Notes: generated from the sequence alone by a model not told the origin. A DNA stretch of 64,000 bases from Novosphingobium profundi (GCF_018491765.1 NZ_JABWCU010000020.1:1-64000), one strand, 5' to 3'. Shown: positions 16,837-25,344, numbered from the stretch's first letter. Made by a program: numbers and translations.

Positions 16837-19218
16837 TCAGAATTTCTTCTGTACGCTGAAGGCCCACTCACGCGGACGGCCCACGTTCGAGTAAGTCGTG
16901 CCCGCGCTCGCGTAGAGCGCGGCGAAGCGGATCGGCAGGAAGTAGTACTTGTCGAACAGGTTCTGCACCTCGAACGAGATCGCCAGGTCGTCGTTCTCGT
17001 TGCGCCAGGTGAGCCGGGCATTGGCAATCGCGCGCGCCGGGTTGAAGTCGAGCGTATCGCTGCCCGCAAGGCGACCCATGTTCTGCTTGCCGGTATAGGC
17101 GATGTCGAAGCGCGGCGTGATCGAACCGTTCGTGCCCATGTCACCGCGGTACTGAATGCCGAAGCTTCCGCGCCAGTTGGGCGTGGTGATCGGGTCGCCC
17201 AGCGTGATCGAACCGCCGACCTGATCGCCAATACGCTTCCACTCGCCGTCGATCCAGCTCAGCGAGCCGTCGATGTCGAGACCGTCGACCGGGCTTGCCG
17301 TGATTTCCAGCTCGGCGCCGTACATCTCGCCATCGCCCGCGTTGCCGATCGCGGCGCAAGGGTAGGGATCAGTGCCGGGCTCGAACCCGTCAAGGATCGC
17401 GCAGTCCGCCAGCGGGAGCTGGATGTTCTTGTAGTCGTTGTAGAAGGCCGCGACGTTGACGCGCAGGCGACGGCCGAACAAGTCGGTCTTGAGGCCCACT
17501 TCGTAGGCGGTCAGCGTTTCGGGATCGAAGGTGCCGTTAACCGCTTGGTTCTGGGTGAACGGACGCGCGGTCACGCCGCCGCCCTTGAAGCCGGTGCTGA
17601 TCGTCGCGTAGCCGAGCACGGCCTCGCTGAAGCGGTAGTCGACCGAAAGGCGATAATCGACGCGGTCGCCATCGTAATTGGCCACCGTCCCGTCAAGCGC
17701 GCCGACGCCGAAGATGTCGGTCAGCGCGCCGCCGTCCCAGGCCTTGCGCACGAAGGTGTAGTCCTTGTGCTCCTTGGTGTAGCGTACGCCAGCCGTGACG
17801 TTGAGGCCCGGAGCCGGATGGAAGATCGCGGTACCGAAGACCGCCTTGCTGTCCGCCTTGATCGGGTCGTCGCCCTGGAACTGGAGGAACAGCGCCTCCA
17901 GACCGTGGCCGATATAGCGGATGTCCTGGCGGGTGAAGTAGACCGACTTCTGGTCCGAATAGAAGCCGCCCACGGTCAGGTCCGCTAAGTCGCCGATGCT
18001 GGCGTTGAGGCGCAGTTCCTGACTGAAGAAGCGGAAGGTCAGGTCGTTGAAGCCTGCGCCGCCGATGTTCGGGTTGGGCGTGTAGTCGTCGTCGGTGCCG
18101 TAGATCTGCTCGTATTCACGATAGGCCGTGATCGACTTGAGGTTGATGTTGTCGGCGAGGTTGATCGACATGTCGCTCGAGACACCCCAGCCCCAGAACT
18201 TGACCGAATTGGGCATGTAATAGGCCTCGGTCGCCTGCCCGCCGGCGGGCATGTACCAGCTCGCGTAGGTGCAGAACCGGCCGCAGGTGAAATCGATGCC
18301 GTCGGTCTTGGAGGTATCGTTCTGGGTGAGCACCCCGGCCGCCGCATTGCGGTGCTCCCAGGTGTAGTCGCCGGTCACGATCCAGTCGAAATCATCGCTC
18401 GGGTTGAAGCGAAGCGAGCCGCGGATACCCGCGTAGTTGCGCTCGCCCAGCTTGTCGACCACGCAGTCCTTGGGGGTCGAGGGGTTGCCCGAGATGCCGA
18501 GCGCGTTGTCCGGGTTGGCGCACCCGTAGTCGACCTGGTCGACGTAGCCGTTCTGGTGCTTGTAGACGCCCGCGACGCGCGCGAAGAGGTTGTCGGTCAG
18601 CCCGAAATTCATGCTGGCGCGCAAGTCGACGCGTTCGCGTGCGCCGTAGACGACGTCGATCTTCGCCGAATCCTCGAACTCCGGCTTGATCGAGTACATC
18701 TTGATCGCGCCGCCGATCGAGTTGCGTCCGGTCAGCGTGCCCTGCGGGCCGCGCAGAACTTCCACGCGCTCGACGTCGAGCAGGTCCATGATGTTGCCGG
18801 TGAGCGTCGCGTAGTAGACATCGTCGATGTACATGCCCACGCCCGGCTCGTAGGCAGGGTTGAAGTCGTACTGGCCGATGCCGCGGATGTAGACCGCCAT
18901 CGAGGACCCGAAGGCGCCGCCCATCTGCGTCATCTGCACGTTGGGGGCCTGCGCCGCGATCTGCGAGACGTCGGTCTGGTTGCGCGCTTCGAGCAGCGCG
19001 GAGTCGACCGCGGTGATCGCGAGCGGGGTGTCCTGAAGCTTCTGCGAGCGGAACTGCGCGGTCACGATGATCTCGCGCATGGCGGCATCATCGCTGGACT
19101 GCTCCTTCTTCGGCGCCTCGGCGTCCTGCGCCTGCGCGTTCGAAGCGGCGAAAAGAGTAGCCGCCGAAGCGGTCGCGAGCAGCGCGCAGCGCAGCCCCTT
19201 CTTGGAAATGCCTTGCAT
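16837..19218 (-). CDS. TonB-dependent outer-membrane receptor
   Basis: 793 residues. A signal peptide (LLATASAATLFAASNAQAQ) is followed by a short linker and a TonB-box/plug beginning IIVTAQFRSQKLQDTPLAI, IRGIGQYDFNPAYEPGVGMY, VEVLRGPQGTLTGRNSIGGA, and a 22-strand barrel ending in aromatic WAFSVQKKF. Such receptors import large or scarce ligands; in sphingomonads several have been tied to uptake of lignin-derived aromatics. It faces a CmcJ-like gene across a region that holds the palindrome TTGTATGGCATACAA. Next genes on the strand are two GSTs and a PQQ dehydrogenase, so the likely cargo is their substrate. The second receptor at 32709 has a very similar plug. Confidence 0.93.
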   Translation of the reverse strand: MQGISKKGLRCALLATASAATLFAASNAQAQDAEAPKKEQSSDDAAMREIIVTAQFRSQKLQDTPLAITAVDSALLEARNQTDVSQIAAQAPNVQMTQMGGAFGSSMAVYIRGIGQYDFNPAYEPGVGMYIDDVYYATLTGNIMDLLDVERVEVLRGPQGTLTGRNSIGGAIKMYSIKPEFEDSAKIDVVYGARERVDLRASMNFGLTDNLFARVAGVYKHQNGYVDQVDYGCANPDNALGISGNPSTPKDCVVDKLGERNYAGIRGSLRFNPSDDFDWIVTGDYTWEHRNAAAGVLTQNDTSKTDGIDFTCGRFCTYASWYMPAGGQATEAYYMPNSVKFWGWGVSSDMSINLADNINLKSITAYREYEQIYGTDDDYTPNPNIGGAGFNDLTFRFFSQELRLNASIGDLADLTVGGFYSDQKSVYFTRQDIRYIGHGLEALFLQFQGDDPIKADSKAVFGTAIFHPAPGLNVTAGVRYTKEHKDYTFVRKAWDGGALTDIFGVGALDGTVANYDGDRVDYRLSVDYRFSEAVLGYATISTGFKGGGVTARPFTQNQAVNGTFDPETLTAYEVGLKTDLFGRRLRVNVAAFYNDYKNIQLPLADCAILDGFEPGTDPYPCAAIGNAGDGEMYGAELEITASPVDGLDIDGSLSWIDGEWKRIGDQVGGSITLGDPITTPNWRGSFGIQYRGDMGTNGSITPRFDIAYTGKQNMGRLAGSDTLDFNPARAIANARLTWRNENDDLAISFEVQNLFDKYYFLPIRFAALYASAGTTYSNVGRPREWAFSVQKKF

Positions 19219-19297
19219 ATCGGTCCTCTCCTGAACCAGCGCCGGAGATTATGGTCTCCGTACACCTTTCATGCCGTCGCGTTGTGCGACATGTTGT

Positions 19298-19312
19298 TTG
19301 TATGGCATACAA
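19298..19312. promoter_or_regulatory. palindromic operator TTGTATG-G-CATACAA
   Basis: Perfect seven-base arms around a central G, midway between the TonB receptor (start 19218) and the CmcJ-like gene (start 19460). Such TTGTAT...ATACAA palindromes are typical of GntR-family regulators. No GntR gene lies in the window, so the binder is unknown. Operator role inferred. Confidence 0.5.
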
Positions 19313-19459
19313 TATGTGGAAGGCAAGCCCGGAGACGAGCCCGCGCATGTTTTTTTACTCGAAAGTCATTTAATTGACCTTCCCCGCCGAAGCTTCATTG
19401 GCCAGCAAATGCCTTTACACACACTGCATGAATGCAGGAAATCGGGAGAAAACCAAGAT

Positions 19460-20248
19460 ATGGAGCCTTTCTCAAGCGTCATCAACTATGTCGCCCGTGG
19501 ACGTGAGCGGATGCTTTACCGCGCCAACGACTCCTCGCGCGACACCGTCGAACTGGCTCCGCAGGCCATGCATATTGCCGATGGACGCCGGTCAAACCCC
19601 TTGCTGGATTGTAATGGGTACCAAATTGTCTCGAGCGTTATGACCGCCGGACCGAACGGCCATCTCGAACCCGACACCGATTCGACCCGCCGACTGATCG
19701 CAGACCTTACCGGCGCGGACCGGATCGTCATAAGTACGCCGCCCGTCCACCGCTTCGCCGAGCGCTCGGACCTTTCGGGCCAGCTCGACAATTCGCGCCC
19801 TGCCCGTTTCGCCCATGTCGACGTATCCGCCGCGACGGCACATGCCTTCTCGCTGCGTTCACGGCCTTCGGACCTGCCGAGCTATCGCCGCACCGCGCAT
19901 TACAACTTGTGGTGCCCGACATCCCCACCGCCGCAAGACGTCCCGCTGGCACTTTGCGATGCCGGTTCGTTCACCATGGCCGACCTGCTCCCCGCCGACG
20001 CGGTGTTCGATCGCGACGGCGAGGACATCTGGACCATGGAAGGGCTCGTCTTCGCCCATGCCCCGCAGCACCGCTGGGTCTGGTTCAGCGACATGCAGGT
20101 CGGCGAGGCCATCCTGTTCAAGACCTTCGACAGCGCCCCCGGCACGGCCTGCTGCGTCCCCCATGTCGCCTTCGACAACCCCGCAGCGCCCCAGGACGCC
20201 CCGCCACGCAGTTCGGTCGAGCTCCGCGCGATCGCCTACTGGGTCTGA
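19460..20248 (+). CDS. CmcJ/NvfI-family putative non-haem iron oxygenase, second copy
   Basis: 262 residues from an ATG with GGGAGAA nine bases upstream; the reading frame is open further 5' but without a likely start. It shares the family layout with the protein at 5477: His-x-Asp in RFAHVDVSAATAHAF, PLALCDAGSF, HRWVWFSDMQVGEAILFKTFD and the terminal SSVELRAIAYWV. Identity between the two appears limited, so they probably have different substrates. Divergent from the TonB receptor with a shared palindromic operator region, so it may act on what that receptor imports. A bidirectional terminator follows directly. Function unknown; oxygenase role inferred from family. Confidence 0.72.
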   Translation: MEPFSSVINYVARGRERMLYRANDSSRDTVELAPQAMHIADGRRSNPLLDCNGYQIVSSVMTAGPNGHLEPDTDSTRRLIADLTGADRIVISTPPVHRFAERSDLSGQLDNSRPARFAHVDVSAATAHAFSLRSRPSDLPSYRRTAHYNLWCPTSPPPQDVPLALCDAGSFTMADLLPADAVFDRDGEDIWTMEGLVFAHAPQHRWVWFSDMQVGEAILFKTFDSAPGTACCVPHVAFDNPAAPQDAPPRSSVELRAIAYWV

Positions 20249-20280
20249 CGGCAGACGTCGTCCGGCGCTGGCACTGCGCA

Positions 20281-20326
20281 AAAAAGAAGAGGCCGCCCGC
20301 GAACGCGCGGACGGCCTCTTCTTTTT
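20281..20326. terminator. bidirectional intrinsic terminator
   Basis: Perfect 15-base stem AAAAAGAAGAGGCCG/CGGCCTCTTCTTTTT with a GC-rich loop between the convergent CmcJ-like and ligM-like genes. A/T tracts flank both sides, so it works in both directions. Confidence 0.9.
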
Positions 20327-20361
20327 GTTGCCGAATGCCCTGTCGCGGACAGGGCCCCGTG

Positions 20362-21768
20362 TCAGGCGTCGGCCTTCACGGTGCGCCAGCCTTCCTGGTA
20401 GGTCTCGCGCGCAACGCGCGAATAGGGCACCGGCGAGACGATCGCCCGCACCGCAAGCTGCTTGTGCGGCTCCACCGTGGTCTTCTTCGTGCCGCCGTTC
20501 TCCTCACCCCACAGCACGGTAACTTCGTCGCCGATCTGGGTTTCGGGGTCGACGGTAGCGAGGCTGAGCGCCTGCTTCTCGTTGTAGGAGAAACCGGTGA
20601 ACATCGAGAAACCGATGGTCTTGCCCGAAGCATCGCGCACCGCATCGTAGTTCGACGAGGCGTAGTTCGCGAGCGGCACGTCGAAGAACTTGTAGGCCTC
20701 GCCATCGGGATCGAACATCGAGGCCATGATCTTGGCCATGTCCTCGGGATGCCAGGCCAGCGTGACCTTCTTGCGCTGCTTGGCCGGATCGAGCGCCTCG
20801 AGCGCCTCGCGGCCGATGAAGTCATGGTCGAACTTCACGAAGTTGCCGTAACCCAGCTCCCACGGGTTGAGGTAGTAGTCCTCGATGTCGTCCGAAACGA
20901 ACGAACCGCCGATCGAACCGGTCGCCTCGTAGCTGTTGGCGCCGAGCCACTCGCGGAAGCCCTTGAGCTTCTCGCCGGTGTAGATCGCCGGCAGCGGCGA
21001 CGGGATCCAGCCCGATTCCAGAGTGTTCGAGGGATAGGCGCGGCTGCCGCAGGGGATCAGGCCGAATTCCTTGCCCGCCTCGAGGATCGCGGCGCGGATC
21101 TCTTCCTGCTCTTCGTAGGGGCCCCAGATTTCGAGGCCCGGCGCGCCCGACATGCCGTGGCGCAGCGTGCGCACGGTCTTGCCCGCAATGTTCATGGTGC
21201 TCATGTTGAAGAACTTGAGCTTCTCGAGCGGGCCGCCGTGCAGCTTCTCGATCACGTCCCAGGCCTTGGGGCCCTGGATCTGGAAGCGCCATTCCTTGCG
21301 GGAGACGGGCTTGCCCATCGGGCGCATCGGCGAACGGTCGTCGAGCTCGATCTCGCAGTCGTAGCCACCGGTCTCGCCGTGGTAGCGCAGCCAGTTCGAA
21401 GCGGGCGCGCGGCCGACGTAGGTGAAGCTTTCCTCTTCTTCCCAGAAGATGATGCCGTCACCGATGACGTGCCCATAGGGCGTGGTCGGCACGTACTGCT
21501 TGGCCTTGTTGACGCTCCAGCCCTTGGGGCTGTTGATCATGGTGTCGGACAGGAGCTTGAGCGCGTCCTTGCCGCGGATGTAGAGGTTCACCATGTGGTG
21601 CGACTGGTCGAACAGGACGGCGCTGTGCTGCCAGGCCCACTGTTCGGAACGCCAGTTGGAAAATTCGGGGGCAACGACGGGGTACACATAGGCCCCGAGC
21701 TGCGAATTGCGAAGCATCTCGACGATGTTGCCAGCGCCCTGAAGGACCTGCTCGAGATTGTCTGCCAT
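20362..21768 (-). CDS. tetrahydrofolate-dependent aromatic O-demethylase (LigM/DesA family)
   Basis: 468 residues, the length of SYK-6 DesA and LigM. Diagnostic stretches: EMLRNSQLGAYVYPVVAPEF, FDQSHHMVNLYIRGKDAL, SDTMINSPKGW, TPYGHVIGDGIIF, WRFQIQGPKAWDVIEKLHGG, YPSNTLESGWIPSPLPAIYT and TVLWGEENGGTKKTTVEPH. These aminomethyltransferase (GcvT)-fold enzymes move the methyl group of vanillate, 3-O-methylgallate (LigM) or syringate (DesA) to tetrahydrofolate, giving protocatechuate or gallate-type diphenols. The match to LigM looks at least as good as to DesA but I cannot settle which. AGGAGAGGTGAG precedes the ATG. It would take the vanillate made by the ether and ferulate pathways. A second, partial member is at 63634. 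Confidence 0.93.
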   Translation of the reverse strand: MADNLEQVLQGAGNIVEMLRNSQLGAYVYPVVAPEFSNWRSEQWAWQHSAVLFDQSHHMVNLYIRGKDALKLLSDTMINSPKGWSVNKAKQYVPTTPYGHVIGDGIIFWEEEESFTYVGRAPASNWLRYHGETGGYDCEIELDDRSPMRPMGKPVSRKEWRFQIQGPKAWDVIEKLHGGPLEKLKFFNMSTMNIAGKTVRTLRHGMSGAPGLEIWGPYEEQEEIRAAILEAGKEFGLIPCGSRAYPSNTLESGWIPSPLPAIYTGEKLKGFREWLGANSYEATGSIGGSFVSDDIEDYYLNPWELGYGNFVKFDHDFIGREALEALDPAKQRKKVTLAWHPEDMAKIMASMFDPDGEAYKFFDVPLANYASSNYDAVRDASGKTIGFSMFTGFSYNEKQALSLATVDPETQIGDEVTVLWGEENGGTKKTTVEPHKQLAVRAIVSPVPYSRVARETYQEGWRTVKADA

Positions 21769-21852
21769 CTCACCTCTCCTAAAGTCATGCCACGGCCTTG
21801 CCGCGTGCGAGGACAAGATTATCGCGCCCTCGAAATCCGCACAAGAGAGAAT

Positions 21853-21867
21853 GTTCGTGAAACGAAC
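21853..21867. promoter_or_regulatory. palindrome GTTCGT-GAA-ACGAAC in ligM/marR divergent region
   Basis: Perfect six-base arms, three-base centre, 85 bases upstream of the demethylase start and just ahead of the MarR gene. It shares GTTCGT half-sites with the GTAACGTTCGTTAC boxes but differs in symmetry. Probable operator for the adjacent MarR protein; inferred. Confidence 0.45.
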
Positions 21868-21931
21868 TAATTTTGCACAAGCGCCCAAAATCCCCGTTGA
21901 ACCATTCCCCCGCCGGGCTAAGCATGGGGAC

Positions 21932-22429
21932 GTGGGCACAGACAAAAACACGTTCGAAACCGGCCTGGACCCGATGGCGCGCGCGACTCGCGGCGATCTC
22001 GATTCGGTGCTCGGCTTTCACATCCGCCTGGCGCATGGCGCGGTCTATCGGCACTTCACCGAGACCTTCAGCGAACTGGGGCTGACCCAGAAGCAGGTTT
22101 CGGTGCTGTGGCTGGTGGCCGAGCAACCCGGCCTCATCCAGGCCGATCTCGGCCAGCAACTGCAGATGGACCGGGCGACGACCACCGAGATCATCAACCG
22201 GCTTGCCGCGCGCGGCCTGATCCGCCGCGAGCCCTCCCCGCTCGACCGGCGCAAGAGTTCGCTGCGCCTCGAGGCCGAAGGCGAACGCGTGCTCGAAGAG
22301 GCGCGCAATTCGGTCCTCGCCCATGAGGCCTGGCTCAAGGGACGCTTCTCCGCAAGCGAGGTCGAGACCCTGATCGGCCTGCTCGAACGTATCCACAGCG
22401 CGTCCGGCGACGACACCTCCCAGCCCTAG
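21932..22429 (+). CDS. MarR-family transcriptional regulator
   Basis: About 165 residues. Winged-helix features: LGLTQKQVSVLWLVAEQPGL, IQADLGQQLQMDRATTTEII (recognition helix) and GLIRREPSPLDRRKSSLRL (wing). The start is uncertain: the frame is open far upstream, but an ATG at 21851 would place the palindrome at 21853 inside the gene, so the GTG at 21932 (or ATG at 21974) is preferred. Divergent from the O-demethylase and followed 117 bases later by the VAO-type operon, whose promoter holds a GTAACGTTCGTTAC box. It resembles the vanillate/hydroxycinnamate-sensing MarR group in context. Whether it or the MarR at 46182 binds the GTAACG boxes is open. Confidence 0.85.
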   Translation: MGTDKNTFETGLDPMARATRGDLDSVLGFHIRLAHGAVYRHFTETFSELGLTQKQVSVLWLVAEQPGLIQADLGQQLQMDRATTTEIINRLAARGLIRREPSPLDRRKSSLRLEAEGERVLEEARNSVLAHEAWLKGRFSASEVETLIGLLERIHSASGDDTSQP

Positions 22430-22467
22430 CCCGCACCGCATTGACAAGCGCCCCCGGCTTCTACACA

Positions 22468-22481
22468 GTAACGTTCGTTAC
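22468..22481. promoter_or_regulatory. GTAACG-box 1 (GTAACGTTCGTTAC)
   Basis: Perfect palindrome, extended by one more pair (A...T) to 16 bases, 65 bases upstream of the VAO-type flavoprotein gene. Followed by TACTAAT as at box 3. One of seven related sites in 22.4-46.9 kb. Proposed repressor operator. Confidence 0.7.
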
Positions 22482-22545
22482 TAATAAGAACGAAGCCGCA
22501 GCGCCGCGCGTGTGAACCACCGGGCCTTCGGCAAGGTGGAGAGCG

Positions 22546-24102
22546 ATGGTTTCCAAAGGCGATCAGGCCGCCGATCCGGCCCGGATCCGGCAAGCCTTCA
22601 AGGCATTCCAGGGCGCGCTGGGCGCGGACAACGTCTTCTTCGGCGAGGACGACGCGGCCACTTATGCCGACAAGTTCGCAGTGGACGACACGCGGCATCA
22701 CCCGGCGGGCGCGCTTGCCCCGGCAAGCACCGAGGAAGTGCAGGCGGCCTTGCGCATCGCCGCCGAACACGGCGTGCCGCTCTGGCCGATCAGCCGGGGC
22801 AAGAACCTGGGCTATGGCGGCAGCGCGCCGGTGCTGGCGGGCTCGGTCGTACTCGACCTCTCGCGCATGAAGAAGATCGAGTACGACGAGGAGAACGGCA
22901 CCGTGCTCCTCGAGCCCGGCGTCGGCTTCTACGACCTTTACGACTTCCTCCAGGCGCGCGGCATGAAGCACTGGCTCTCGACGCCCGGCAATTCGTGGGG
23001 CTCGGTGGTCGGCAACGCGCTCGACCGGGGCGTGGGCTATACCCCCTATGGCGAGAACACGAGCAAGATCTGCGGCCTGGAAGTCGCCCTGGCCGACGGC
23101 TCGCTGGTGCGCACCGGCATGGGCGCGCTCGAGGGTTCGCCGACCTGGCAGCTCTACCGCTATGGCTTCGGGCCATCGTGGGACCAGCTCTTCGTCCAGT
23201 CGAACTTCGGCGTCGTAACCAAGATGGGCCTCTGGCTCATGCCCGAACCCGAATCGCTGATGGGCATGGATGTCGAATTCGACCGCCCCGAGGACCTCGG
23301 CCCCCTGATCGACGCGCTAGGCCCCTTGCGCCGCGAGGGACTGCTCCAGCAGTCGCCCACGATCGGCAACTGGCTGCGCGCCGCCGCCGTGCTCACCACC
23401 CGCGCGGAATGGACCGACCAGCCCGGCGCGCTGAGCGACCCGATCATCGATGCCATCCGCAGGAAGTACCATGTCGGCTGGTGGGGCGTTAGCTTGCGCC
23501 TTTACGGGCGCGAGGCGGTCAACAAGGCCGCCTACCCGATCCTCGAGAAGGCGATGAGCGACCTGAAGCCCCTTTCGCTGCGCCCCGCGCAATGGAGGCG
23601 GGGCGAGCCTCTGGAAAATTCGGGCTGGACCGGCACGCCGATGACCTTCCCGATGCAGAACGCGAACTGGCACGGCGGTCGCGGCGGACACATCGGCTTC
23701 TCGCCGGTCCTGCCCCAGTCGGGCAAGGCCGCGATGGCGCAGTTCAAGCGCACTTACGATCGCTACCGCGAATACGGAATGGACTACCAGGCGAGCTTCG
23801 CCTTCGGCGAGCGCCACCTCATCAACGTCAACGCGGTCCTGCTCGACAAGGACAACCCCGAGATGATGGCCCGTGTCGATCCCTTCCTGCGCCAGCTCGT
23901 CGCCGACGCCAAGGCGCAAGGCTACGGCGAATATCGCACGCACCTCGACTACATGGACCTTGTTGCCTCGACGTACGACTTCAACGGCAACGCCCTGCTC
24001 AAACTCAACGAAAAGGTGAAGAACGCGCTCGACCCGGCCGGCATCATCGCGCCTGGTAAGAGCGGGATCTGGCCGACCGCAGCGAAGGGAGCCCGCGCAT
24101 GA
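22546..24102 (+). CDS. VAO/4-cresol dehydrogenase-type FAD oxidoreductase
   Basis: 518 residues. FAD_binding_4 (PCMH) domain with PLWPISRGKNLGYGGSAPVL and STPGNSWGSVVGNALDRGVG; C-terminal cap domain ending EYRTHLDYMDL and LDPAGIIAPGKSGIWPT, as in vanillyl-alcohol oxidase, eugenol hydroxylase and 4-cresol dehydrogenase. These oxidise para-alkylphenols through a quinone methide. The strand that carries the covalently flavin-bound His or Tyr in those enzymes reads GERHLINVNAVLLD here, without an obvious equivalent, so FAD may be bound non-covalently (alignment by eye). The next gene, overlapping by ATGA, encodes a cytochrome c, which points to a dehydrogenase rather than an oxidase. A paralogue without a cytochrome lies at 44518. 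Confidence 0.88.
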   Translation: MVSKGDQAADPARIRQAFKAFQGALGADNVFFGEDDAATYADKFAVDDTRHHPAGALAPASTEEVQAALRIAAEHGVPLWPISRGKNLGYGGSAPVLAGSVVLDLSRMKKIEYDEENGTVLLEPGVGFYDLYDFLQARGMKHWLSTPGNSWGSVVGNALDRGVGYTPYGENTSKICGLEVALADGSLVRTGMGALEGSPTWQLYRYGFGPSWDQLFVQSNFGVVTKMGLWLMPEPESLMGMDVEFDRPEDLGPLIDALGPLRREGLLQQSPTIGNWLRAAAVLTTRAEWTDQPGALSDPIIDAIRRKYHVGWWGVSLRLYGREAVNKAAYPILEKAMSDLKPLSLRPAQWRRGEPLENSGWTGTPMTFPMQNANWHGGRGGHIGFSPVLPQSGKAAMAQFKRTYDRYREYGMDYQASFAFGERHLINVNAVLLDKDNPEMMARVDPFLRQLVADAKAQGYGEYRTHLDYMDLVASTYDFNGNALLKLNEKVKNALDPAGIIAPGKSGIWPTAAKGARA

Positions 24103-24551
24103 GCCTGGTTTCGCGTATCGTCCTCGCCATGGCGGGAGCCGGCGCCCTCGCCGCGCTCGCTACCGGTGTCGGAGCCGCACAGGACGTCGCACAGGACGCC
24201 GCCGCACCCAAGCCCCGGCAGGGCCCGCCGCCGATGCCCGCACCGATCACGCTCGCCTCCCGGCCCAATGCCGGACCGGGCGAAAAGCTCTTCATCGAAA
24301 AGTGCGCGATGTGCCATGGCCCCAACGGCATGGGCACCGGCCTGCTGGCGCGCCGCACCGACGTCGCGCTGCTCGAGGCGCGCCAGGACCTTCCAACCGA
24401 CTACGTGGTCCAGGCCGCGCGCACCGGCATCGGCAACATGCCCGCCATCCCGCGTGGCGAAGTGAGTGACGCGCAAATGCAAGAGATCGCAACCTACCTC
24501 TCGCGCAACACCCCCGCAGCCGACGGCGGCAGCGCCGGAGCGCATCCATGA
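24099..24551 (+). CDS. periplasmic c-type cytochrome, electron acceptor of the VAO-type enzyme
   Basis: 150 residues with a cleavable signal ending near GVGAAQ. A single haem site CAMCHG and a probable axial Met in GIGNMPAIPRGEVSD make it a class I cytochrome c, comparable with the small subunits of 4-cresol dehydrogenase (PchC) and eugenol hydroxylase. Starts inside the stop of the flavoprotein gene (ATGA) and its stop overlaps the next start, so the three genes are translationally coupled. Note that the partner flavoprotein shows no signal peptide; in 4-cresol dehydrogenase-type pairs the complex is periplasmic, so how the two meet is unclear. Confidence 0.87.
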   Translation: MSLVSRIVLAMAGAGALAALATGVGAAQDVAQDAAAPKPRQGPPPMPAPITLASRPNAGPGEKLFIEKCAMCHGPNGMGTGLLARRTDVALLEARQDLPTDYVVQAARTGIGNMPAIPRGEVSDAQMQEIATYLSRNTPAADGGSAGAHP

Positions 24552-25084
24552 ACGCACTCGCACGCCGCGAGGTCCTCGCGCTCGCCGCCGCAGCTGTCCC
24601 GATGGTGGCAATGAGCCACTCGGCGGCTGCTCTCGAACCCGCTGCCGCGCGCGCCTCGCGCCTCCTCGTGCATGACGCCGCGTTGCCCGTAACGCGCGCC
24701 TTCGCGGCGCGGGCGCAGGCGCTGGGCACCCCCGCGATCGCCTTGCAGGGCGACCCGATCCGCCAGGCCCGCCAGTTGCTCGGGCAACGCCCAATGGCAA
24801 TCTTCGGCATGACCCGCGCGAGCGACCACCTGCTCTTCACCGAAGTCGCGCGCGAGATGGGCTACGAGGAGCTCGTCCGGATCACACACCGCGCGGGATG
24901 CCTTGGCGAAACCCGCTGCCGCGAAGGCGCCGAAGCCTTCGCCGCCCTTGCCCGCGCCAACGCCCCGCTCTGGCCCGAGGCCTTCGCCGAACTTGCCTTG
25001 GGCGCAGTGCCGCAATGCGGCACAAGGCGCGGGATCGACGCCGGGGGCTCGAGCTTCAGCTGGGTCTTGCGACCCAAGAACTAA
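24548..25084 (+). CDS. exported protein of unknown function in VAO operon
   Basis: 178 residues. The N-terminus has a twin-arginine-like signal, LARREVLALAAAAVPMVAMS, cut near SAAALEP. The mature part has a Rossmann-like rhythm (ALGTPAIALQGDP, QRPMAIFGMTRASDHLLFTE) and Cys residues in AGCLGETRC and PQCGTR. I do not recognise a family. It is coupled to the cytochrome gene by ATGA overlap and ends the operon, so it is likely to serve the flavoprotein/cytochrome pair, for example in assembly, haem or substrate delivery. That is inference from position only. Confidence 0.65.
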   Translation: MNALARREVLALAAAAVPMVAMSHSAAALEPAAARASRLLVHDAALPVTRAFAARAQALGTPAIALQGDPIRQARQLLGQRPMAIFGMTRASDHLLFTEVAREMGYEELVRITHRAGCLGETRCREGAEAFAALARANAPLWPEAFAELALGAVPQCGTRRGIDAGGSSFSWVLRPKN

Positions 25085-25122
25085 CCGGACTACGCAAGCT
25101 GGGATTCAAACAGTCTGGGATT

Positions 25123-25143
25123 CAAGGGGTTTAGCACCCCTTG
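25123..25143. terminator. hairpin at convergent junction (type 1)
   Basis: Stem CAAGGGGT/ACCCCTTG, 38 bases after the last VAO-operon gene, followed by CCCCCGTATACCGTC. Matches the type 1 hairpin at 11085, including flanking sequence. Confidence 0.55.
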
Positions 25144-25344
25144 CCCCCGTATACCGTCTAGCCCTGTCCGTTCACGCAGGACCTGGATGGCTGACAGGGC
25201 CTTTCCCCGAAGCGGCTGCGGCAACGGACAGAATGTTGGCGGCCACACCCTGGCACCATGCCCAATCGGATTGATCCCTCCCGATCAGTCCGCAATCATG
25301 CAGGGCATTCGGGCCTGCCACGTCCCTCGGCGGTAATGGGAGCT

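Noticed and set aside
19271..19459. N-terminal extension of the second CmcJ-like protein
   Set aside because: The translated extension is Cys- and charge-rich without family similarity, overlaps the palindromic operator, and a good ribosome site precedes the ATG at 19460.
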